The notes: generated by a model from the letters alone, not told the origin. Shown: positions 1 to 6,174, numbered from the stretch's first letter. The stretch: 7,125 nucleotides of DNA from Clostridiales bacterium UBA3705 (GCA_002372735.1 DFIE01000060.1:341-7465); one strand, 5' to 3'. A program made the numbers and translations.

Positions 1-12
1 GAAAACTCCGCC

Positions 13-33
13 ATTCTCAATTCTCAATTCTCA
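13..33. repeat. Triple tandem 7-bp repeat (ATTCTCA)3
   Basis: Three perfect head-to-tail copies of ATTCTCA lie at 13-19, 20-26 and 27-33, followed by a degenerate ATTT. The AT-rich patch contrasts with the GC-rich genes around it. It lies beyond the hairpin that follows the leftward operon, so it is probably intergenic. I assign no function; it could be a slippage-prone spacer or the edge of a longer dispersed repeat cut off by the window. The copy count is read directly from the sequence. Confidence 0.8.
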
Positions 34-46
34 ATTTCCGTCTGCG

Positions 47-80
47 CAGCAAAGCCCGGCGTTGCCGCCGGGCTTTGCTG
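47..80 (-). terminator. Perfect 15-bp hairpin after the AcnX operon, probable terminator or 3' end
   Basis: CAGCAAAGCCCGGCG (47-61) is exactly complementary to 66-80, with a 4-base loop at 62-65. On the leftward transcript the loop reads GCAA, a GNRA tetraloop closed by a G-C pair, which is very stable. The hairpin starts 30 bases after the stop codon of the last operon gene. A canonical U-tract is missing on the leftward side (CGCAGACGG follows). The rightward side reads TGCTTTATG, only mildly U-rich. It may therefore be a weak or bidirectional terminator, or an RNA 3'-end stabiliser. The stem is certain; the function is inferred. Confidence 0.6.
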
Positions 81-110
81 TGCTTTATGATATGGTTGTG
101 TATCGGCGGG

Positions 111-554
111 TTACTCCACCTCTACCAGGCCGCCGGGCTTGACGGTGACGGTCATGCCGTCCTTTACCCAGGCCAGGAATTCCTGGCCCAGACTGTCTAC
201 CACCGGCATGTGGGCGTTTTCCAGCCAGACGTCCGCCAGGATCGCCCCCGCCGCCGCAAGTGAGTCAATGGGCTCGGAAAAGAGCATACACGCCGGGTTC
301 CGCCCCATGGAGCAGGCACAGTACAGCACCAGTCCCCCCGTGGTGGACCCGATGGTCCGGGGCAGACACAGGGCCTTGCCCGCCAGGGCCTTGCCGTACA
401 GGTCGGGGTTGTTCTGGTCGCCGCAGGTGGCCTTCTTGTCGCCGAACTGCAGGGCCTTTTGGAAGGAGGCCAGGGTGTTCAGCCCCCCGTGGCTCACCAC
501 CGCAGGGGCAATCACCGTGCCGGGGGATACCACTCGTCCTTGAAATTGCTTCAT
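111..554 (-). CDS. Aconitase X small subunit (DUF126 swivel domain)
   Basis: This 147-residue protein is the mobile 'swivel' domain of an aconitase-X type hydro-lyase. It should pair with the large subunit encoded immediately upstream to close the active site; the complex is expected in the cytoplasm. Family signs are the N-terminal GRVVSPGTVIAPAVVS stretch (residues 6-21) and the G-K-x-L-x-L-P strand leading into the serine loop GSTTGG (69-74). Ser70 is the candidate for the catalytic serine that this domain supplies in the aconitase superfamily. The loop is unusual: many relatives have a further Ser where this protein has Gly74. The usual 'DxxTG' stretch is replaced by DQNNPD (46-51), suggesting a divergent substrate. 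The ATG overlaps the upstream TGA as ATGA (551-554), and a strong GGGAGGG (563-569) lies 8 bases before it, so the start is secure and translation is probably coupled. Length fits stand-alone small subunits (two-gene, type II arrangement). The substrate is unknown. Confidence 0.9.
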   Translation of the reverse strand: MKQFQGRVVSPGTVIAPAVVSHGGLNTLASFQKALQFGDKKATCGDQNNPDLYGKALAGKALCLPRTIGSTTGGLVLYCACSMGRNPACMLFSEPIDSLAAAGAILADVWLENAHMPVVDSLGQEFLAWVKDGMTVTVKPGGLVEVE

Positions 555-1843
555 TCCGCCTTCCCTCCCTTGGTGATCTGGTCCAGAATCTCGGCGTCAG
601 TGTAGTACCGGGCGCTGGTGTAGGTGCGCAGCTTGTTGCTGGAGGTGATCACCGGCAGCTTGGTGGACAGAGGATTGTTCATGTACATCAAGGGGCAGAT
701 GTAGCTGAGAATCACCCCGGTCTCCTCCAGCCGGGCGGCATAGGGCGTCTGGCGGAAGCGCTCGATCACCGCGGGGCTGGCGGTGAACACCGTGGGGATC
801 TGCACCTTTTCGTTCCCCGCCCGGGTCAGGGCCCCCTCGATGCGCTTGGTCCAGTCGATGAGCTGGTGCAGGCTCATATGGGGACAGCCCATAAAGCAGA
901 GCTTGGGGGTTGCGGTTTTCTTCTTCCAGATGACGGGATAGCTCTCGTAGGTGTGGCGGAGCATGGCGTCGTCAATGACCAGGGTGCGGCAGCCCTCTTT
1001 GAGCAGGGCCCGGCCCTGCTCCACCGCCTCGGGGGTGATGCCCTCTACGTGGTACAGGCCCACCGCCCCGTTGGAGGCCGTGGCCGCGCCGAAGTCCTTG
1101 AGATAGGCCCGGGCGGCGTCGTCCAGGCTGCCCAGGTATTTGTCCAGGCCCACAATGTAGGGCACGTCCTCCATCACCTTCATGCCGATGCAGGAGCCCA
1201 GCAGCTGGGCCTCGGGCAGGGCGGTGGTGCGGATCTCCACCAGCCAGTCGGCCTTGCGGCCCTGGTCGGTCAGCAGGCCGAAGCAGGGCACGTACCCCGC
1301 CACCGAGCCCATCAGATCGATGATGCCCGAGTTGCGGTTGCACCGGGCCCCCAGCACGGAGTTGGCATAGACCACCGCCGAGGATTCCGACCAGCTGAGC
1401 ACGTCCCCCTGCCGGGGAATGTTGCCCATCTCGGGCATATAGCAGGTGCAGGAGAAGGCGTCCTTGTCCAGCAGACCCAGCTTTTGCAGCTGGGCCTCAT
1501 ACTGGGCCTGCTTGGAGTACATAAAATGCTTGAAGACCACGTCCTGCAGGAAGCTGCTGGGGACGTTGGGATCCAGGGGCCGGGGGTCGGCGGTGAACTT
1601 CTGCCCCGACAGGGCCCCGGCGCCGATGAGCTGGTCCATCAGCTGGTACACCGGGCCCAGGGCCTTGAGCCCGAAGGAGGTGACCAAGTGGTTGTACTGC
1701 CCGGTCACCGGCACCATGGTCTCGGCGCCGAAGAGCTCGCCGTAGCGGACCAGGGTTTGCATCACCTTGGACACCACCGGGCCCCGGCTGCCGTGGAGCA
1801 GGGCCTCCTGCTCCGGGGTAAGCCGCATCTTCACTTCGTTCAC
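551..1843 (-). CDS. Aconitase X catalytic (large) subunit, DUF521 family
   Basis: A 430-residue AcnX large subunit, a cytoplasmic Fe-S hydro-lyase partner of the next gene. Recognisable family blocks are CTCYMPEMGNIP (132-143), WSESSAVVYANSVLGARCNR (151-170), GCPHMS (319-324), ICPLMYMNN (382-390) and a C-terminal TSSNKLRTYTSARY segment. Cys132 (or Cys134), Cys320 and Cys383 are the likely iron-sulfur ligands, judged from their place in these conserved blocks. Known AcnX enzymes include cis-3-hydroxy-L-proline dehydratases and archaeal phosphomevalonate dehydratase. This protein differs from the former: Cys168 in the ARCNR motif where those I recall have Thr or Ser, and SSNK rather than NSAK near the C-terminus. 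I therefore leave the substrate open. The start is GTG at 1841-1843, chosen because GGGAGG (1851-1856) sits 7 bases before it; an in-frame ATG at 1828 would be too far from that site. It follows the ene-reductase gene by 16 bases and overlaps the small-subunit gene by 4. Confidence 0.92.
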   Translation of the reverse strand: MNEVKMRLTPEQEALLHGSRGPVVSKVMQTLVRYGELFGAETMVPVTGQYNHLVTSFGLKALGPVYQLMDQLIGAGALSGQKFTADPRPLDPNVPSSFLQDVVFKHFMYSKQAQYEAQLQKLGLLDKDAFSCTCYMPEMGNIPRQGDVLSWSESSAVVYANSVLGARCNRNSGIIDLMGSVAGYVPCFGLLTDQGRKADWLVEIRTTALPEAQLLGSCIGMKVMEDVPYIVGLDKYLGSLDDAARAYLKDFGAATASNGAVGLYHVEGITPEAVEQGRALLKEGCRTLVIDDAMLRHTYESYPVIWKKKTATPKLCFMGCPHMSLHQLIDWTKRIEGALTRAGNEKVQIPTVFTASPAVIERFRQTPYAARLEETGVILSYICPLMYMNNPLSTKLPVITSSNKLRTYTSARYYTDAEILDQITKGGKAE

Positions 1844-1850
1844 GGTGGGG

Positions 1851-1856
1851 CCTCCC
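1851..1856 (-). promoter_or_regulatory. Ribosome binding site fixing the GTG start of the AcnX large subunit
   Basis: On the minus strand this reads GGGAGG, 7 bases before the GTG at 1843 and entirely within the 16-base gap after the ene-reductase stop. Its spacing supports the GTG over the in-frame GTG at 1834 and the ATG at 1828. The position lets ribosomes finishing the upstream gene reinitiate locally. Confidence 0.75.
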
Positions 1857-1859
1857 GGG

Positions 1860-3914
1860 TCAGATCTTCATGGCGGTCTCGTAGGCCTGCCAGATCACCG
1901 AGCGCAGGTTGCCCACATGGTCGCAGTCGCCCACCAGGGGGGCCTTCTTCTTGCCGGTGGCCAGGGGGGTGGGGATGTAGCCGGCGGAGCTGATGACGCT
2001 GTCGCAGGCCAGCTCCAGGTCCTTGCCGTCCTTGGTCTTGCAGACGATGGAGCCGTCCTTCACCTCTTTGAGGGTGGTGTTCAGGTAGACGGGTACCTTG
2101 TGCAGGGCGAACCACTCCCGCAGGTAGGAGGAGTTGGCCAGGCACACGCCCTTTTGGGCCACCAGGTCGGACTTCATCTCCACAATGGAGACGTCCTTGC
2201 CGTGGAGCGCCAGCTCATAGGCGATTTCGCTGCCGGTGAGACCGCCGCCCACCACCACGACCTTCTGGCCGACCTCTCTGCCGCCCAGGAAGTCCACGGC
2301 CTCGATCATCTTTTCGTAGCCGGGGATGAACCGGAGCAGCCTGGGGGTGGCGCCGGTGGCGATGATCACGGGGTCGGCGCCGAAGCGCTCCAGCTCCTTG
2401 ACCTCTTCATTGAGCTTGACGGGGATCTCCAGCACCTCCATCTGGCGCTTGTACCACTCCAGCAGGTCCCGGAGCTTGCCCTTGTAGGATTCGCTGGAGG
2501 CGGCCACGAACACGCCGCCCAGATGGTCGTTCTTTTCGTAGATCACAGGCTTGTGGCCCCGGAGCTTCAGCACCCGGGCGGCCTCCATGCCGCCGATGCC
2601 GCCGCCCACGATGTGGACGGTCTTGGGGGTCTTGGTGGGCTTGATCTTGTGCTTGTTCCACTGCATGGTTTCGGCGTTGACGGCGCAGCGGGCCAGGTGC
2701 AGGGAGTCGGACAGGTCCTGGTCATTGGGCACGCCCTGGTAGTGGCACATGTTGAAGCAGCCGTTGTGGCACAGGATGCAGGGGCGGATGTCCTCGGGCC
2801 GGTCCTGGAGCAGCTTGGTGAACCAGGCCTGGTCGGCCAGGAAGGGACGGGCGAAGCCGGCGCCGTCGATCTTGCCCTCCCGCACGGCCTCGGCGGCCAC
2901 AAAGGGATCCATCCGGCCGGCGCAGACCACGGGGATGTCCACAAACTTGCGGATGTGGGCCACGTCCTCCAGGTTGCAGTTTTCGGGCATATAGATGGGC
3001 GGGTGGGCCCAGTACCAGGCGTCGTAGGTGCCGTTGTCGCAGTTGAGCATATCGTAGCCGGCGTCCTGGAGGAACTTGGCGGCAAGCTCAGACTCTGCCA
3101 TATCCCGGCCCACCTCGGTGTACTCCTCGCCGGGCAGGGCGCCCTGGCGCATGCCCTTGGTCTTGGACAGCACGGAGTAGCGCAGAGACACGGGGAAGTC
3201 GCTGCCGCAGGCGGCCTTGATGGCCTTGACGATCTCGGCGGCAAAGCGATAGCGGTTTTCCAGGCTGCCGCCGTATTCGTCGGTGCGCTTGTTGACGTAT
3301 TTCAGGGTGAACTGGTCCAGCAGATAGCCCTCGTGGACCGCGTGGACCTCCACGCCGTCTACCCCGGCGTCCTTCAGGAGCTTGGCGGACTTGGCGAAGG
3401 AGTCGATGAACTCCTGGATCTCGGCCTTGGTCATCTCTCTGGAGGGGAGCTTGTCAGACCAGCGGTTGGGCGAGGGGGATGCGGAGGCGGTGATCTTGTC
3501 CAGGTCCATCACGGGCTTGGCCACGGCGCGCAGGAGCTTGTTGTTGTAGAGCTTCTCCATCATCTCGCTGACGGTGAAGGAGCGGCCGAAGCCGGCAGTG
3601 AGCTGCACAAAGAGCTTGGCGCCGGTTTTGTGGAACTCGGGCATCCACTTGGCCAGGTCCTTGAACATCTTTTCGTTCTTGTGGAGCCACTGGCCGAACA
3701 TGGGGTTGTACACCGGCTGGCAGCCCGGCAGCACCAGACCGGCGTTGTTCTTGGCCACCTCGAGGATGAAGTGGGCGCCTTCCTTGTCAAAGTGGTTTTT
3801 CTCCATCCAGCCCAGCAGATTGGTGCCGCCCATGGAGACAAGGACGACTCTGTTTTTGATTTCACAGCTGCCGATCTTCCAGCTGGTCAGCAGGGGCTGC
3901 AAACGTGCGTCCAT
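1860..3914 (-). CDS. NADH:flavin oxidoreductase / 2-enoate reductase family (FMN, 4Fe-4S, FAD ene-reductase)
   Basis: This 684-residue cytoplasmic enzyme has the full architecture of the FadH/2-enoate reductase/BaiCD-BaiH family, which reduces activated C=C bonds with NAD(P)H. Residues 1-375 form an old-yellow-enzyme FMN barrel: IKNRVVLVSMGG (19-30), QLTAGFGR (104-111), EVHAVHEGYLLDQF (189-202), NKRTDEYGGSLENR (208-221), CAGRMDP (331-337). Tyr197 and His304 (in YDAWYWAHPP) match the expected proton-donor region. Cys379, Cys382, Cys386 and Cys410 are the likely [4Fe-4S] ligands; the last gap is 23 residues, longer than in FadH (about 11). An FAD Rossmann motif GGGIGGMEAARVL starts at 437, and a NAD(P)H-binding GGGLTGSE at 556-563 follows. 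The C-terminus GDCDHVGNLRSVIWQAYE (662-679) is the usual FAD-binding end. The start ATG has GGGAGGA (3922-3928) 7 bases upstream. It is first in an operon with AcnX, hinting that it reduces an alkene made by that dehydratase. The substrate is not identifiable. Confidence 0.95.
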   Translation of the reverse strand: MDARLQPLLTSWKIGSCEIKNRVVLVSMGGTNLLGWMEKNHFDKEGAHFILEVAKNNAGLVLPGCQPVYNPMFGQWLHKNEKMFKDLAKWMPEFHKTGAKLFVQLTAGFGRSFTVSEMMEKLYNNKLLRAVAKPVMDLDKITASASPSPNRWSDKLPSREMTKAEIQEFIDSFAKSAKLLKDAGVDGVEVHAVHEGYLLDQFTLKYVNKRTDEYGGSLENRYRFAAEIVKAIKAACGSDFPVSLRYSVLSKTKGMRQGALPGEEYTEVGRDMAESELAAKFLQDAGYDMLNCDNGTYDAWYWAHPPIYMPENCNLEDVAHIRKFVDIPVVCAGRMDPFVAAEAVREGKIDGAGFARPFLADQAWFTKLLQDRPEDIRPCILCHNGCFNMCHYQGVPNDQDLSDSLHLARCAVNAETMQWNKHKIKPTKTPKTVHIVGGGIGGMEAARVLKLRGHKPVIYEKNDHLGGVFVAASSESYKGKLRDLLEWYKRQMEVLEIPVKLNEEVKELERFGADPVIIATGATPRLLRFIPGYEKMIEAVDFLGGREVGQKVVVVGGGLTGSEIAYELALHGKDVSIVEMKSDLVAQKGVCLANSSYLREWFALHKVPVYLNTTLKEVKDGSIVCKTKDGKDLELACDSVISSAGYIPTPLATGKKKAPLVGDCDHVGNLRSVIWQAYETAMKI

Positions 3915-3921
3915 GGAAATG

Positions 3922-3928
3922 TCCTCCC
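3922..3928 (-). promoter_or_regulatory. Ribosome binding site of the ene-reductase gene
   Basis: GGGAGGA on the minus strand, 7 bases from the ATG at 3914. The strong match and ideal spacing settle the start codon and suggest high expression of the first operon gene. Confidence 0.75.
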
Positions 3929-3942
3929 GTTATCATCAGATT

Positions 3943-3956
3943 GGCGGAGCTCCGCC
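3943..3956. promoter_or_regulatory. Perfect 14-bp palindrome at the leftward transcription start, possible operator
   Basis: GGCGGAGCTCCGCC is its own reverse complement with no spacer, so it is better suited to binding a dimeric protein than to forming an RNA hairpin. It begins about where the leftward promoter should start transcription (near 3956) and lies in the 5' leader of the ene-reductase mRNA. A repressor here would block the AcnX operon without touching the rightward promoter. No regulator gene is present in the window. The palindrome is seen; the operator role is inferred. Confidence 0.4.
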
Positions 3957-3962
3957 GAATCT

Positions 3963-3991
3963 ATTTTACCATGCAAATCCTTCCAGGTCAA
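3963..3991 (-). promoter_or_regulatory. Sigma-A type promoter of the ene-reductase/AcnX operon
   Basis: On the minus strand, -35 TTGACC (3991-3986), a 17-base spacer, then -10 TAAAAT (3968-3963). TG at 3971-3970, one base ahead of the -10, makes it an extended -10 promoter. Start is predicted near 3956, giving a leader of about 42 bases to the ATG at 3914. Two mismatches from full consensus plus the extended -10 suggest a strong promoter. Confidence 0.8.
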
Positions 3992-4025
3992 GGTGCAACA
4001 CTTGACATGAACCCGGGATTTGCAT
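3971..4025. repeat. 10-bp inverted repeat GGATTTGCAT shared by both divergent promoters
   Basis: The plus strand carries ATGCAAATCC at 3971-3980 and its exact reverse complement GGATTTGCAT at 4016-4025, 35 bases apart. Each copy lies in the spacer just upstream of, or touching, the -10 box of one of the two divergent promoters. Inside it, GTCAAG (3987-3992) and CTTGAC (4001-4006) form a second, slightly off-centre inverted repeat that includes the two -35 boxes. One regulator binding both promoters is possible; coincidence of AT-rich promoter sequence is the alternative. Confidence 0.5.
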
Positions 4026-4030
4026 ATAAT
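4002..4030 (+). promoter_or_regulatory. Full-consensus sigma-A promoter of the zinc-ribbon/Dus operon
   Basis: TTGACA (4002-4007), an exact 17-base spacer and TATAAT (4025-4030), a perfect match to the housekeeping consensus. Start is predicted near 4037, leaving a leader of about 38 bases to the ATG at 4075. The ribosome site AAGTGAGGA (4062-4070) is only 4 bases from that ATG, rather close, so translation may be tuned below the promoter's strength. Confidence 0.88.
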
Positions 4031-4074
4031 ATAGGATACATTAAAACCGCAACATCACAACAAGTGAGGATGCC

Positions 4075-6174
4075 ATGTCTGATTATGAACGTTACCAAAC
4101 CCTGACCCAGGCCGGGCAGGAGCTGTTCAGCCCCGGCTGCCCGGTGAGCGTGCTGCGCTACCAGCTCTCCCTGGATCTGGAACAGGGTCAGCGGCTGCTC
4201 CAGGTCCGGATGCTGAACCACAGCGACCGCACCGTCATGAGCGTCTACCTGCGCATCGTCTGCAAGGACGCCCGGGGCCAGGAGATCACCACCCTGGAGC
4301 TCATCCCCGTCACCGGTCTGGCTGTGCGCACCGGCCGGATCTTCGGCGACGACAAGGTGCTCACCCTGTGGCCCTCCGGGGTCACCTTTGTGGAGATCTA
4401 TCCCCAGCGGGTGGTGTTTACCGACGCCACCGCCTGGAACGAGCCCGCCCGGTCCGACTACATCAGCGTGCCGCCCCCGGTGGCCGTCCGGCCCGGGGAC
4501 GAGCTCTACCCCGCCCTGGCCGCTGCCGCCCGCACCGGCGGGGTGCACAACGATTACTACTTCAAATCCCTGCGGGGGGCCTTCCAGTGCACCTGCGGCG
4601 TCACCAACTCCGGCCGCAGCCTGCGCTGCGTCCGCTGCGGCGCCCCCAGAGCCTGGCTGGAGGCCCACATGGACCCCGAGTCCCTCCGCCATCCGGCCCC
4701 GGCCCCCGCGCCGGAGCCTGCCGCCCCCGCTGCGGCGCCGGCGGCCCCGTCGGCTGCGCCTGCGGCCCCGGCGGCCCCGTCGGTTCCCCCGGTGGTGGCC
4801 CCGGTGGTGGTCCCCGCCGCCGTGCGGGAGCCCGATCCCCTGGATCTGGCCCAGCTGCTGGCCCCGGAGCCCCCTGCGCCCCCGGCAGCCCCGGTGGCCC
4901 CCCAGCCCCGGGAGGAGGCCAAGCCCGAAAAGAAAGCCTCCGGCGGCCGCACCGCCGCCATCATTGCCGCGGTGCTGGTGTTCCTGCTGGGGGCCGCCTG
5001 GTGCAGCTACAAGTATCTCATGCCCTTTATGCGCTACCAGGAGGGCGTGTCCCAGCAGGCCACGGCCCAGTATGAGCAGGCCATCGCCACCTTCACCGAG
5101 CTGGGCGAGTACAAAGACGCCCCCCAGCGGATTTTGGACTGCAAGGGCCAGATCGGCCTGGGCCTGATGCGCAACGAGGACTACGCCGCCGCCTACCAGG
5201 CCCTGCTGGGTCTGCCCGGGTACGAGAGCTACTGCGCCGACTGTCTGTACAGCCTGGGCGTGCTGGCCTACAACGCCGGGGACGTGGAGACCGCCTGGTC
5301 CTACGTGGAGCAGCTGGAGCAGGAGTACGGCGGCCACGAAAAGCTGGAGCCCCTGAAGCAGCGCTGCAACTACAGCCGGGGCCTGACCGCCTTTGAGGAC
5401 GCCGGGGTCGCCCCGGACCCGGACCAGGCCATCACCCTGTACTACACTGCGCTGGAGTACTTTGCCGCCGCCGGCGACTACCAGGACAGCGCCGACCGGA
5501 TTCTCCGCTGCCGGTACCAGATCGCCGATCTCACCGAGCAGATGGGCAATCTCACCGGGGCGGCGGACCTGTTCGGCGAGCTGGGCGACTATGAGGACGC
5601 CCCCGAACGCCGGCTGAAGTGTATGTACGACTACGCCGAGAGTAACATCAGCCAGCCGGACCAGACCACCATCGAGTATCTGGGCGAGCTGGCCCGGGAG
5701 GGCTATGAGGACAGCGCCTGGCTGCAGCAGCAGGCCACGGGGCAGAACGAGTACGCCTTCCACGTGAGTATGAGCCCCGTGGACGACGGCGCCGGGATCG
5801 ACCTGGCCTGGGATCTGAGCCTGCTGTACGTCCACTACGACCTGGACGTCGGCGGGGAGCTGATCCACGTGCTGATGCGCTACACCCTGCCCGACGGCAA
5901 GACCGGCCAGGCCTTTTTGAACAGCGACGGCACCCCCACGGGCACCAAGCCCTGGACGTCCCTGGTGCCGGTGACCTGCCAGACCGCCGGCGAGGTCCGG
6001 CTGGAGTTCACCCACGCAGACCGGCCCGACACCGTGCTGGGCGAGCTGGTATTCCGCTACGACCCCGCAGCGGCCCCCGCCCCGGACCCGGCGGCCAACC
6101 AGGCCCCTGACACCGGCGTCCAGCCCGCCGACGGCAGCGTCACCCCCGCCGAGCCCGCGGGACGAGCCGGATGA
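4075..6174 (+). CDS. Zinc-ribbon, single-pass membrane protein with TPR-like repeats
   Basis: A 699-residue protein with no gene name I recognise. Residues about 20-120 look like a beta-sandwich (LLQVRMLNHSDRTVMSVYLR and following strands resemble FxLYD/Ig-like domains). A four-Cys zinc ribbon spans 172-188 (Cys172, Cys174, Cys185, Cys188; RanBP2-like pattern with Asn178). A Pro/Ala linker covers about 205-285. Basic residues (KPEKK, 283-287; Arg292) precede one hydrophobic helix at about 294-310, predicting the N-terminus inside and the C-terminus outside. Residues about 325-550 are helical repeats. Three clear copies of the Firmicutes pattern [LA]G[ED]Y.D[AS]..R.L.C occur near 343, 466 and 503, with a partial one near 541. 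A second beta-rich domain (about 560-663) and a Pro/Ala tail end the protein. Its stop overlaps the Dus start as ATGA. A scaffold or envelope-sensing role is possible but unproven. Confidence 0.85.
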   Translation: MSDYERYQTLTQAGQELFSPGCPVSVLRYQLSLDLEQGQRLLQVRMLNHSDRTVMSVYLRIVCKDARGQEITTLELIPVTGLAVRTGRIFGDDKVLTLWPSGVTFVEIYPQRVVFTDATAWNEPARSDYISVPPPVAVRPGDELYPALAAAARTGGVHNDYYFKSLRGAFQCTCGVTNSGRSLRCVRCGAPRAWLEAHMDPESLRHPAPAPAPEPAAPAAAPAAPSAAPAAPAAPSVPPVVAPVVVPAAVREPDPLDLAQLLAPEPPAPPAAPVAPQPREEAKPEKKASGGRTAAIIAAVLVFLLGAAWCSYKYLMPFMRYQEGVSQQATAQYEQAIATFTELGEYKDAPQRILDCKGQIGLGLMRNEDYAAAYQALLGLPGYESYCADCLYSLGVLAYNAGDVETAWSYVEQLEQEYGGHEKLEPLKQRCNYSRGLTAFEDAGVAPDPDQAITLYYTALEYFAAAGDYQDSADRILRCRYQIADLTEQMGNLTGAADLFGELGDYEDAPERRLKCMYDYAESNISQPDQTTIEYLGELAREGYEDSAWLQQQATGQNEYAFHVSMSPVDDGAGIDLAWDLSLLYVHYDLDVGGELIHVLMRYTLPDGKTGQAFLNSDGTPTGTKPWTSLVPVTCQTAGEVRLEFTHADRPDTVLGELVFRYDPAAAPAPDPAANQAPDTGVQPADGSVTPAEPAGRAG
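4741..4810 (+). repeat. Low-complexity GC-rich repeats encoding the Pro/Ala linker
   Basis: GCGGCCCCGTCGG occurs at 4741-4753 and again at 4771-4783, exactly 30 bases apart and so in frame. CCCCGGTGGTGG is a perfect tandem duplication at 4787-4798 and 4799-4810, encoding the PVVA/PVVV stretch. Both unit sizes are multiples of three, so gain or loss would change linker length without breaking the gene. The linker joins the zinc ribbon to the membrane helix, and its length probably varies among strains. Confidence 0.7.

Noticed and set aside
13..33. CRISPR-like repeat
   Set aside because: The 7-base units are contiguous, with no spacers, and there are no cas genes.
551..1843. Naming the AcnX pair as cis-3-hydroxy-L-proline dehydratase
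   Set aside because: Several motif positions differ from the enzymes known for that reaction, and no proline-metabolism genes are adjacent. Only the family call is supported.
1860..3914. Assigning the ene-reductase as bile-acid BaiCD/BaiH or 2,4-dienoyl-CoA reductase FadH
   Set aside because: The domain order and HAVHEGYLLDQF-type motif are shared across the family, but no bile-acid or fatty-acid genes are nearby and the iron-sulfur loop differs from FadH.
260..4010. Long plus-strand open frames (260-1993 and 1767-4010) opposite the AcnX and ene-reductase genes
   Set aside because: Their translations are low-complexity Gly/His/Leu/Val-rich with no family motifs, and they lie antisense to three clearly recognisable enzymes. 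They are by-products of GC-rich codon use.
4021..4030. Extended -10 (TGn) for the rightward promoter
   Set aside because: TG is at 4021-4022, one base too far from TATAAT; the promoter is already full consensus without it.
4681..4920. Frameshift or assembly error in the GC-rich Pro/Ala linker
   Set aside because: The frame stays open, the repeats are multiples of three bases, and recognisable domains on both sides are in the same frame.
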